This document shows, in pieces, positions 1 through 6,908 of a stretch of 15,181 nt of DNA. The notes under the pieces were generated by a model. The model worked only from the letters and a program-made list of their open reading frames with translations. It did not search any database and was not told the DNA's origin. The position numbers and the translations under genes are program-made. Location of the stretch: the NCBI GenBank assembly GCA_013043945.1, contig JABEUW010000045.1:1-15181 (forward strand). Direction: 5' to 3'. This DNA comes from Vulcanimicrobiota bacterium. Its GTDB lineage: Bacteria > Vulcanimicrobiota > Vulcanimicrobiia > Vulcanimicrobiales > Vulcanimicrobiaceae. The first letter of the stretch is position 1. The number at the start of each line of letters is the position of its first letter.

Positions 1-125
1 GCTCGATAGAGCTGCTCGATACGGTACGGCTTGAGTTCGAACTCGGTGGAGAATGCCTCTGGCGTCACAAATCCGGCGCGTCCGACGACCTCGCGCAGCC
101 AGATCGCTTTCGGGTCGCGATACAT
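1..125 (-). CDS. N-terminal fragment of a protein, possibly RlmN-like radical SAM methyltransferase
   Basis: The gene runs off the left edge; only the first 41 codons are visible. An ATG at 125-123 opens a frame that stays open to base 1, five bases after the stop of the uracil-DNA glycosylase gene and in the same direction, with a purine-rich GAGTGAGAG stretch upstream. The visible protein has a helical, charged N-terminus (MYRDPKAIWLREVVG) followed by the segment LKPYRIEQLYRA. That segment resembles the N-terminal helical domain of RlmN-type 23S rRNA A2503 methyltransferases, where a short (F/Y)R-x-(K/E)Q-(I/L)-(Y/F) stretch precedes the radical SAM core. The catalytic CxxxCxxC motif would lie outside the window, so the function is a guess. 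That it is a real gene is likelier than the name given. Confidence 0.5.
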   Translation of the reverse strand, partial: MYRDPKAIWLREVVGRAGFVTPEAFSTEFELKPYRIEQLYR

Positions 126-130
126 GGCTC

Positions 131-814
131 TCACTCTACCATGGGCGCGCCATCGAAGAGGCCGACCTGGCGCGCAGCGGCATTCGGAGGGCTCACTCGG
201 AGCTCGTCGAGCCGGTCCCGCACCGCTTTGAGGTCGTCCCAGACGAGGCGCTTCACCGCGGTCAGCTCGCCGCCGGTCTGCCGTAGCACGTATGCGGGAT
301 GGAAGGTGACGAGCAGCGGAATATCAAGCGGGCCGCGCTCCCAACGCCCTCGCTGCTTGGTAATCGCATAGGCCGGGCCAAGAAACGACTTCGCCGCCGG
401 CGCCCCGAGGGCGAGCAAGACCCGCGGCCGGATAATCTCGATCTGTTCGTCGAGATAGGGGCGGCAATTCGCCATCTCCGTAGGGTCGGGTGCCCGGTTT
501 TTCAGCCCACGCTCGCCTTGCGAGGTCGGCCGACACTTCACCGTATTGGCGATATAGACGTCCTCGCGCGCGAGGCCGATCGCCCCGAGCATCTTCTCGA
601 GCAGTTCGCCGGCCCGCCCCACAAAGGGGCGGCCGAGCCGGTCCTCGGTCTCACCGGGGCCCTCACCGACGAGCATCAAATCGGCGAGCGGATCGCCCTC
701 CCCATACACGTTATTCCGCCGCTGCGCACCGATCGCGCAGGCACGGCAGGCACTCGCCCGCGCCGCCGCCTGTTGCAGGCTCCGTTCGCGGCGCGCGCGC
801 TCCTCTAAACTCAT
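131..814 (-). CDS. Uracil-DNA glycosylase, family 4 (Fe-S type)
   Basis: This 227-residue protein should remove uracil from DNA as the first step of base excision repair in the cytoplasm. Visible support is the family 4 active-site motif starting GEGPGETED near residues 50-58 and continuing through GRPFVGRAGELL, the second motif HPAYVLR with its histidine at about residue 172, and four cysteines (about 23, 26, 94 and 117) spaced as the ligands of the iron-sulfur cluster of this family. Length is typical. The ATG at 814 overlaps the TGA of the upstream YbjQ-like gene (ATGA), which fixes the start and implies translational coupling. The C-terminal 30 residues, ending GLFDGAPMVE, are less conserved and may be flexible. 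Family assignment is firm; whether it also acts on other deaminated bases cannot be seen. Confidence 0.93.
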   Translation of the reverse strand: MSLEERARRERSLQQAAARASACRACAIGAQRRNNVYGEGDPLADLMLVGEGPGETEDRLGRPFVGRAGELLEKMLGAIGLAREDVYIANTVKCRPTSQGERGLKNRAPDPTEMANCRPYLDEQIEIIRPRVLLALGAPAAKSFLGPAYAITKQRGRWERGPLDIPLLVTFHPAYVLRQTGGELTAVKRLVWDDLKAVRDRLDELRVSPPNAAARQVGLFDGAPMVE

Positions 815-1152
815 GCACTCTCCTCGCGCACCACGCGCACCGCTTCACCGAAGGCAATCACCACGCACGAGCCGTCGGGGCGCTCGCTGACGTGAAATTG
901 CAGCCCGAGCACCGCGTTCGCGCCGACGCGCTCGGCGCGCTCGCGCAGGCGTTCGAGCGCCTCGGAGCGCAGACGCTCGGCATCGCTCACCAATTCCACC
1001 GGCGCGAGGCCGACGAGCATCCCGATGCTCCGAAAGGTCGAACGCAGGCGATTCTGCGGCTGTTCGGCTTGCCCCGAGACGTACCCGAAGCGCCGGGCAA
1101 CACGGCGCCCGGGGAATTCGGCGAAGGTAACGAGATTCTCGCGCGCAAGCAT
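811..1152 (-). CDS. UPF0145/YbjQ-family protein
   Basis: A small soluble protein of 113 residues from the ATG at 1152. It matches the YbjQ/UPF0145 pattern: an early strand leading to GYVSGQA, then FRSIGMLVG, a long charged helix, and the hallmark GANAVLGLQFHV near the C-terminus. Family members form ring-like oligomers; the Pfam name calls it a heavy-metal-binding domain, but no biochemical role is established, so none is claimed. An in-frame ATG at 1176 adds eight residues (MRNQSRRA) and has a GAGGG a few bases upstream, so it is a real alternative start. I prefer 1152 because it brings the N-terminus closer to the usual family length and avoids overlap with the divergent glycosyltransferase start. 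The stop overlaps the start of the uracil-DNA glycosylase gene by four bases. Confidence 0.85.
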   Translation of the reverse strand: MLARENLVTFAEFPGRRVARRFGYVSGQAEQPQNRLRSTFRSIGMLVGLAPVELVSDAERLRSEALERLRERAERVGANAVLGLQFHVSERPDGSCVVIAFGEAVRVVREESA

Positions 1153-1160
1153 AGCTCGGC

Positions 1161-2144
1161 GTGACTGATTCCTCATCGGCCCTCATCGTCCGCCTCGACG
1201 CCCTCGGAGATACGTTGGCGCTCGCGCCGCTGCTCCTCGCGCTACGCGAGGCCGGTATTCCGACCGACCTCGTCCTCGCGCCCGCCGCCCGCGAGCTTTT
1301 CGTGCGAGGAGCGCTGCGGCGCGCATTCGTCGCAACGTTTGCCCAACGCGACGAGAGCGCCGCAAATCGCGCGGCAATCGATGCATTCGCCGACGAGTTG
1401 CGCCCGAATCGCTACTCGCACGTCCTCGTTGCTACCGAGGACCCGGCCGGATATCGCCTCGCCGCAGCGATCGGCACTCCGCATCGCATCGGATTTCAGA
1501 ACGGCTGGGGCAAGCCGTTGAAGTCGCTCTGGGTCCGCTCGTTGCTCTCCGAAACGCTCTATCGCAGCGCCGGGCTCGACGCACGCGCACCGCACGAATG
1601 TGAGGTGCTCTTCGCACTCGGCGCATCGTTGCTCGCGCCCGGCGCACGCCCGTCGCAAGATGCGGCGGCACTGCGCGGCCTCATTCTCTCACGCGATCTC
1701 GCGCCGTCGCATCGCGTCGCGCTACAGCTCACCTCGAAATGGGAGCGACTCGGCATCCCGGTTGCCGAGGTGCGCGGATTTCTCGAACGCGCATGCGAGC
1801 GCGTCGGCGAGATCGCATTGTTCGCGCCCGCTGCCGAACGCGCGAAAATATCAGAACTCACTGCGGGGCTTGCAGGGATCGAATGGTTCGAGGATCTCCC
1901 ATCCTGGATTGCGGCGATCGCCACCGCAGAGGTGCTCGTTGCTCCCGACTCCGGCGCGATTCACGTCGCGGGAATCCTTGGCACGCCGTGCGTTGCCATC
2001 TACGAAAGCGGACGCGATTTCGAGTTGCAACGCGCGCGTTGGCACCCCTGGGCCGCGCCTGCGGCGACCCTCGAGGGCAACGCGGAATGGCCGCAGCGCG
2101 CGCTCTCGGAGCTCGAGTCATTACGAGAATCGCTCCGCAGCTAA
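1161..2144 (+). CDS. Glycosyltransferase family 9 (heptosyltransferase-like)
   Basis: This 327-residue protein has the GT9 layout: an N-terminal Rossmann half starting LIVRLDALGDTLALAPLL (about residues 8-25) and a C-terminal half with the nucleotide-sugar-binding signature VAPDSGAIHVAGILGTPCVA (about 259-278), where D and H of DSGAIH match the family's conserved (D/T)SG-x-xH. GT9 enzymes transfer heptose or related sugars onto lipopolysaccharide core or similar glycans at the inner face of the membrane; the actual sugar here is unknown. The start is GTG at 1161: an in-frame TAG at 1152-1154 rules out a longer protein, and the LxRLDALGD motif begins eight residues later. No Shine-Dalgarno sequence is visible. 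It is the only gene of its strand nearby, divergent from the YbjQ-like gene and convergent with prfB, so no glycan operon surrounds it. Confidence 0.88.
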   Translation: MTDSSSALIVRLDALGDTLALAPLLLALREAGIPTDLVLAPAARELFVRGALRRAFVATFAQRDESAANRAAIDAFADELRPNRYSHVLVATEDPAGYRLAAAIGTPHRIGFQNGWGKPLKSLWVRSLLSETLYRSAGLDARAPHECEVLFALGASLLAPGARPSQDAAALRGLILSRDLAPSHRVALQLTSKWERLGIPVAEVRGFLERACERVGEIALFAPAAERAKISELTAGLAGIEWFEDLPSWIAAIATAEVLVAPDSGAIHVAGILGTPCVAIYESGRDFELQRARWHPWAAPAATLEGNAEWPQRALSELESLRESLRS

Positions 2145-2170
2145 TCGCGACGCGCAGGGCGGCACGCTCG

Positions 2171-3287
2171 CTATTGCGTTGCGCCGATTGCGGCGCCTCG
2201 CGTCTGGAGATAGGGCCAGACGAATGCGTCGATCTCCCCGTCGAGTACGCCTTGAGCGTCGCCGACTTCGACGTTGGTGCGGTGATCTTTCACCAACTGA
2301 TAGGGCTGAAGCACGTACGAACGAATCTGCGATCCCCACTCGTTGGCCTGCCGCTCGCCGCGCAGAGAACTCAAGCGCTCGTCCCTTTCCTGCGCCGCCC
2401 GTTGCACTAATTTTGCGCGTAAAATATTCATCGCGACTTCTCGGTTCTGAGCCTGCGAGCGCTCTTGCTGCGAAGCAACGATGATCCCGGTCGGTTCGTG
2501 GATGATGCGAATCGCCGATTCGGTTTTATTGACGTATTGGCCGCCGGAGCCACCCGATTTAAAGGTCTCGATGCGCACGTCGTCGGGCTTGATCGCCACC
2601 TCGCCGTGCTCTTCGCCGGTAATCTCCGGTATCACGTCTACCGCGGCAAACGAGGTGTGGCGACGATGCGCTTGATCGAACGGGGAAAGTCGCACGAGGC
2701 GATGGACCCCGCGCTCGCTCTCCAACATTCCGTACGCGTTCCGCCCTCGCACGAAAAACGTGACCGACTTCAACCCGGCCTCTTCTGCAGGCGACTCCTC
2801 GACCAGTTGCGTTTGAAAGCCGTGCCCTTCGGCCCAACGCAGATACATGCGTAGGAGCATCTGCGTCCAATCGGCGGCGTCGACTCCGCCGGCGCCGGCG
2901 AAAATACTCACGATCGCACCGTGATTGTCAAACTCACCGTCGAAATTCGCGGCCATCTCCAACGCGTCGAGTTCGCGTTCGCAGGTCGCGATACTCGTAT
3001 CGACCTCGGCTTGCGCGCCTTCATCGTCGCCGAAGAGTTCGAGCATCTCGCGAGCTTCGGAGAGCGATGCGGCGATGCGCTCCATCGTGCCGAGCTCCTC
3101 ACGGAGATCGGCGAGCTCCTTCATCGTCCGCTGAGCGACTCCGGCGCTCTCCCAGAAACCCTCCGCACGCGACCGCTGCTCGAGTTCGGAGGCGCGGCGC
3201 GCCTTGCCGGCATAGTCAAAGACGCTCCTTGAGGCCTTCGAGGCGGGTGCTGCAGGCCGAGATCGAGGTCCGTTGCGTTTGACTCAT
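2171..3287 (-). CDS. prfB: Peptide chain release factor 2, with programmed +1 frameshift
   Basis: RF2 terminates translation at UGA and UAA. The gene is in two frames: ATG at 3287, 23 codons to CTT, an in-frame TGA at 3218-3216, then a +1 shift (base 3218 skipped) and 348 more codons to TAG at 2171, giving 371 residues. After the shift the protein reads DYAGKARRASELEQ and then FWESAGVAQRTMKEL, the normal RF2 N-terminal helical domain. The stop-codon-reading tripeptide SPF (about residues 201-203, RF2-type rather than the RF1 PxT) and the catalytic GGQ (about 248-250, within SGGSGGQYVNKTES) are intact and close to the E. coli positions. No strong Shine-Dalgarno precedes the ATG; an in-frame GTG at 3323 is a weaker alternative. 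A caller that ignores recoding would start at Met 3124 and lose 54 residues. Confidence 0.96.
3216..3230 (-). promoter_or_regulatory. RF2 autoregulatory +1 frameshift signal
   Basis: On the minus strand the bases read AAGGAG (3230-3225), CGT (3224-3222), CTT (3221-3219), TGA (3218-3216), then C. This is the known RF2 recoding site: a Shine-Dalgarno-like hexamer three bases before the slippery CTT, followed by the UGA that RF2 itself reads, in the poor termination context UGAC. Low RF2 makes the ribosome pause at UGA and slip +1, so the protein controls its own level. All elements match E. coli in order and spacing (there AGGGGG, TAT, CTT TGA C). The presence of the elements is seen; autoregulation is inferred from the family. 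Confidence 0.95.
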
Positions 3288-3380
3288 TGCGGCGCGGTCG
3301 CTTCTGGATTTTTGCGCGAGCACCTTTCCAAACGTGGGCCTGCGCGTGAACGAGAGATACCACTACCCGATGGAGGCACC
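3288..3380. other. Divergent intergenic region between prfB and an orphan gene
   Basis: These 93 bases separate the prfB start (minus strand) from the start of the unknown plus-strand gene and must carry or border promoters for both unless they lie inside coding sequence. I find no convincing -35/-10 pair on either strand. The only clear signal is the GGAGG at 3372-3376 that serves the plus-strand gene. Confidence 0.4.
3372..3376 (+). promoter_or_regulatory. Ribosome binding site GGAGG of the orphan gene
   Basis: GGAGG lies four bases before the ATG at 3381. It decides the start: the frame is open upstream to a TTG at 3273, but that would overlap the beginning of prfB and has no such signal. 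Confidence 0.75.
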
Positions 3381-4250
3381 ATGCTCGATTTCAACACCCA
3401 GACCACGTTGCCCAACTTTCTCGGCGGGCTATCCTCGATCGCCGATCCGCTGCAAGCCCTCGAAAGCCCAGGAACGCTCGGCAATACCGGCTCGAACGAC
3501 GGTATCGCTCGCGTCCTTCCGCCCGGATTCTCCGAAGGAGGCGCGAGCTTCCCTATACCGGGGCCCTTAGGCGGAATATCGAATTTGCTGATGCAGCTCA
3601 TCGGTATGCTCGGCGCGCTCCTCAACGGTGGAGGCATGCCGAACGCTCCCGGAAATCCAACTGCAGCTCCGGAGAACTTTTTCTCGAATGCCGGCGGTGC
3701 ATCGACCGGAGATCCACATTTGAGTTTCTCTGGGCAGAGTGCGACGGGAAACCTCGCCGGCCGGTGGGATTCAATGAGCGGGCACGGCGATCTCCTCGAC
3801 TCCGATTCGGTTCCCGGGGGGTTTTCGATCTCGACGACAGCTACCGCCCCGAATGCGCAGGGGGTCACGTACAACGCTTCGGCGAGTATCACCACCAACG
3901 GTGGTGACACCGTCCTTACCTATGGCGCCGACGGCAACGCGACGATCTCGCAGAACGGAAATACGACCGCACTCGCACGCGGCCAGAATCTCTCGCTTCC
4001 CGGTGAGGCAATATCGTGGAACGCCGATGGTTCGATGCAAGTGAACGTTGACGACGGCAACGGCGGCACGATCGCCACGACGCTCTCACAAAACGGCAAG
4101 GGCGTCGACGTACGCGCCAGCGCACAGAACGTCGACCTTGGCGGCGACCTCGTCACCGGTGCGACGCAGAGCCCACCGCAACGGATCGGCGGGCCGATTC
4201 CCGTGCCGCCACCGATCCTCAACCCACGCATTCGCTACACGCGGCTCTAA
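3381..4250 (+). CDS. Unknown protein with GDPHL motif, Gly/Asn/Ser/Thr-rich
   Basis: I do not recognise this 289-residue protein with confidence. Three regions are visible. Residues 1-105 are low in charge and rich in Gly, Pro, Asn and Leu, with one hydrophobic stretch (ISNLLMQLIGMLGALL, about 66-81) but no N-terminal signal peptide. Residues 106-258 form a likely beta-rich domain opening with STGDPHLSFSG (about 108-118), then WDSMSGHGDLLDSDS, then alternating strands with many Thr, Asn, Gly and Asp. Residues 259-289 are a Pro-rich tail ending RIRYTRL. The GDPH tetrapeptide recalls von Willebrand D-type domains (GDPHL) and the Ca-dependent self-cleaving DUF1521/MIIA domains of NopE1-type proteins (GD'PH); either link is inference from one short motif. 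The protein may be exported without a classical signal. It is alone on its strand between prfB and secA and converges on secA with 21 bases between stops. Confidence 0.75.
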   Translation: MLDFNTQTTLPNFLGGLSSIADPLQALESPGTLGNTGSNDGIARVLPPGFSEGGASFPIPGPLGGISNLLMQLIGMLGALLNGGGMPNAPGNPTAAPENFFSNAGGASTGDPHLSFSGQSATGNLAGRWDSMSGHGDLLDSDSVPGGFSISTTATAPNAQGVTYNASASITTNGGDTVLTYGADGNATISQNGNTTALARGQNLSLPGEAISWNADGSMQVNVDDGNGGTIATTLSQNGKGVDVRASAQNVDLGGDLVTGATQSPPQRIGGPIPVPPPILNPRIRYTRL

Positions 4251-4257
4251 GCGAGCC

Positions 4258-4294
4258 CCGGAGCGCGGCGATTAGCTCAGCGCCGCCGCTCCGG
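4258..4294. terminator. Inverted repeat between convergent genes, candidate bidirectional terminator
   Basis: CCGGAGCGCGGCG (4258-4270) pairs with CGCCGCCGCTCCGG (4281-4294) as a 13-bp stem with a single bulged C; the ten-base loop ATTAGCTCAG holds the secA stop codon (4272-4274). It starts eight bases after the stop of the plus-strand gene. The stem is very GC-rich and sits where two transcripts collide, as expected of a shared terminator. No U-run follows on either strand, so it is not a classical intrinsic terminator; it could instead stabilise 3' ends or act with Rho. Confidence 0.55.
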
Positions 4295-6902
4295 TGGCCC
4301 CATGGCACTTCTTATATTTTTTTCCGCTTCCGCACGGGCAGAGATCGTTTCGGCCGACCTTCGGTTGATCGCGATGTTTCGGCTTCGCAGGTTCCTCGTC
4401 GCCGAGGTTCGTTCGCAGCTCGCGCTCCGGTCGATTGCCTCCCGGCATCGGTCCGAGCAGAGCCTCGACATCGCGCTCCGAAAGGTGGCCGCCCTCGGCC
4501 TCACCCTCTCCGCCCTGAAGCGAGATCGGCGCCCCATTTGGGGCTTCCTCGCCGTATTCGATCTGCACGTGAAAGAGCGCCTTAATCGCTTCATCGGCGA
4601 TATTGTTTTTCAGATCTTCAAAGATCTCAAACGCCTCTTTTTCGTATTCGACGCGAGGATCGATCTGTCCGTAGCCGCGCAGGCCGATGCCGTTTTTGAG
4701 ATGATCCATCACGTACAAGTGATCGACCCACTGGCGATCGATAATCGGCAACAACAAGAAGCGCTGTTCGATGACGCGCATCATCTCGGGGCCTACCTCG
4801 GCCTCTTTCTTCTCGTACGCCTCGATCGCGCGCTCCTCGAGCAAGCGTCGGATACCCTCGCGATCGTGGCGCCCCAACTCTTCCAACGTAACGCGCTGTT
4901 TCACCGGAAAGATAATATCGAGCTCGTTGAGGACCTCCGGGAGATCCCAGTCGCCGGGATGAGCGTTCTCGGCGACGTTCTGTTCGATCGATTCGTTGAT
5001 CTTCGCGGCGAGTGTTTGCTGCATAAAGGAGCGCGAATCGAAGGTCCCCTCAAGTATCGCCCGACGATCGGCGTAGATGATCTCGCGCTGCTTGTTCATC
5101 ACGTCGTCGTATTCGAGAACGTGTTTTCGTATCTCGTAGTTGTGATTCTCAACGCGCTTCTGAGCGTGTTCGATGCTGCGCGAGACCAGCTTCGATTCGA
5201 TCGGCGCTTCGTCGGTAAAGCCGACGCGTTCCATCATCGAAGTCATCCGATCGCCGCCGAAGAGGCGCATTACTTCGTCTTCTAAAGAAAGGTAAAAACG
5301 CGTCGAACCGGGGTCGCCCTGACGCCCCGAACGGCCGCGCAACTGGTTGTCGATGCGTCGAGATTCGTGGCGCTCCGTGCCGATAATATGCAGCCCGCCG
5401 ATCTCCGCGACCCCGTCGCCGAGTTTAATATCGGTACCGCGCCCGGCCATATTCGTGGCAATCGTAACCTGTGCGTAGCTGCCGGCATCTTTGATGATAT
5501 CAGCCTCCTGCTCGTGGTACTTCGCGTTCAGAACGTTACATTCGACACCCTTCCGGCGCAAGTTTCCGGCGAGCAACTCGCTTTTCTCAATCGAACGCGT
5601 ACCGACGAGAACCGGGCGTCCTTTCCCGTGTTCTGCAATAATTTCGGTGACCACCGCTTCGAATTTTGCTTTTTCGCTCTTAAAGACGATATCGGGGAAA
5701 TCGTTACGCACCATCGGCATGTTCGTCGGAATCGTGACGACGTCGAGCTTATAGATTTCGCGAAATTCGCGTTCCTCGGTCTTTGCAGTACCGGTCATGC
5801 CGGCGAGGTGGCCGTACAGGCGGAAGAGATTTTGGAAGGTGATCGTCGCGAGCGTTTGGTCCTCACCACGGACCTTGATGCCTTCCTTCGCTTCGATAGC
5901 TTGGTGAATGCCGTCGGAGTACCGGCGGCCGTACATCAAGCGGCCGGTGAATTCGTCGACGATGACGATTTCGTCGTCTTTGATAATATACTGCTGATCG
6001 CGATGAAAGAGGTTCCATGCTTTCAAGCCGGCGTTTAGCTGATGCGCGAGCTCGATATTTCGCTGATCGTAGAGATTGGAGATGCCGAGCATCTTCTCGA
6101 CCTTAGCGACGCCCGCTTCGGTAACCGGAACCGCGTGCGCCTTCTCGTCGACCGTATAGTCGTCGCCTTTTTTAAGCCGCGGAATGACCTGAGCGAACTT
6201 GCCGTACAGATCGGTCGATTCTTGCGAGGGCCCGCTGATGATCAACGGCGTGCGCGCTTCGTCGATGAGAATCGAGTCGACTTCGTCGATCAGCGCAAAA
6301 TAAAGATCGCGTTGGACGAGATCTTCTTTCTGCCACGCCATATTGTCGCGCAGATAGTCGAAGCCGACTTCGTTGTTCGTAACGTAGGTAATGTCGCAGC
6401 CGTAAACTTCACGGCGCTCGGTCGGTTCGAGCCCGTGTTGAACGATGCCGACAGAGAGACCGAGCGAGCGATAGAGCGGCCCCATCCATTCGGCGTCGCG
6501 CCGAGCGAGATAGTCGTTAACGGTGACGACGTGGACGCCGCGCCCGACGAGCGCGCGCGCGTAGACCGGAAGCGTCGCAACCAGCGTTTTTCCTTCGCCG
6601 GTCCGCATCTCGGCGATGCGTCCTTCGTAGAGCACCTGGCCGCCCATGATCTGTACGTCGAAGTGGCGCATGCCCAGAACGCGCCGCCCCGCCTCCCGCG
6701 TGACCGCAAATGCCTCGGGCAAGAGGCGATCGAGTTCTTCGCCCCGGTCGAGGCGCAGGCGAAACTCGGCGGTTTTACCCCGCAAGGCCTCGTCGTCGAG
6801 GGCGGAGATCTCCGGCTCGAACGCGTTGACTTGAACCGCGGTTTTGCGAAGACGCACGATGTCGCGCTCGTTTGCGTCGAAGAGAGTTTTCAGGAAGGCC
6901 AT
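4272..6902 (-). CDS. secA: Preprotein translocase ATPase SecA
   Basis: SecA is the ATPase motor that drives unfolded preproteins through SecYEG at the cytoplasmic membrane. The 876-residue protein is complete: typical N-terminus MAFLKTLFDANERDI, Walker A MRTGEGKT (about 99-106), VTVNDYLARRDAEWM, Walker B-type DEVDS (about 206-210), MTGTAKTEEREF, the second nucleotide-binding fold with TNMAGRGTDIKLG and QLRGRSGRQGDPG, and a helical scaffold region. The C-terminal tail keeps the zinc-binding motif with Cys 855, Cys 857, Cys 866 and His 867 in LCPCGSGKKYKKCHG, which in other species contacts SecB or ribosomes. The ATG at 6902 lies six bases after the kinase stop with no clear Shine-Dalgarno, so expression may depend on read-through from upstream. 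The stop falls in the loop of an inverted repeat. Only this secA is in view. Confidence 0.98.
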   Translation of the reverse strand: MAFLKTLFDANERDIVRLRKTAVQVNAFEPEISALDDEALRGKTAEFRLRLDRGEELDRLLPEAFAVTREAGRRVLGMRHFDVQIMGGQVLYEGRIAEMRTGEGKTLVATLPVYARALVGRGVHVVTVNDYLARRDAEWMGPLYRSLGLSVGIVQHGLEPTERREVYGCDITYVTNNEVGFDYLRDNMAWQKEDLVQRDLYFALIDEVDSILIDEARTPLIISGPSQESTDLYGKFAQVIPRLKKGDDYTVDEKAHAVPVTEAGVAKVEKMLGISNLYDQRNIELAHQLNAGLKAWNLFHRDQQYIIKDDEIVIVDEFTGRLMYGRRYSDGIHQAIEAKEGIKVRGEDQTLATITFQNLFRLYGHLAGMTGTAKTEEREFREIYKLDVVTIPTNMPMVRNDFPDIVFKSEKAKFEAVVTEIIAEHGKGRPVLVGTRSIEKSELLAGNLRRKGVECNVLNAKYHEQEADIIKDAGSYAQVTIATNMAGRGTDIKLGDGVAEIGGLHIIGTERHESRRIDNQLRGRSGRQGDPGSTRFYLSLEDEVMRLFGGDRMTSMMERVGFTDEAPIESKLVSRSIEHAQKRVENHNYEIRKHVLEYDDVMNKQREIIYADRRAILEGTFDSRSFMQQTLAAKINESIEQNVAENAHPGDWDLPEVLNELDIIFPVKQRVTLEELGRHDREGIRRLLEERAIEAYEKKEAEVGPEMMRVIEQRFLLLPIIDRQWVDHLYVMDHLKNGIGLRGYGQIDPRVEYEKEAFEIFEDLKNNIADEAIKALFHVQIEYGEEAPNGAPISLQGGEGEAEGGHLSERDVEALLGPMPGGNRPERELRTNLGDEEPAKPKHRDQPKVGRNDLCPCGSGKKYKKCHGATGAAALS

Positions 6903-6908
6903 GCTGAG

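Noticed and set aside
2145..2170. Possible terminator between the convergent GT9 and prfB genes.
   Set aside because: The 26 bases are GC-rich but show only weak, imperfect self-pairing and no U-run.
2171..3124. A 317-residue release factor starting at Met 3124.
   Set aside because: This is an artefact of the +1 frameshift: the frame is open upstream with RF2-like sequence back to the CTT TGA C site, and the leader begins at 3287.
3273..3380. A longer form of the orphan gene starting at TTG 3273.
   Set aside because: It would overlap the beginning of prfB and lacks a ribosome binding site, while GGAGG lies four bases before the ATG at 3381.
4258..4300. The string GATTAGCTCAG in the loop near the secA stop looks like the D-arm of a tRNA.
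   Set aside because: No GGTAGAGC continuation, anticodon arm or T-loop (GGTTCGA-like) follows, and the bases are explained by the end of secA and a hairpin.
4302..5285. Long plus-strand open frame of 327 codons opposite secA.
   Set aside because: It mirrors the codon pattern of secA on the other strand; no ribosome binding site or recognisable domain, whereas secA is complete.
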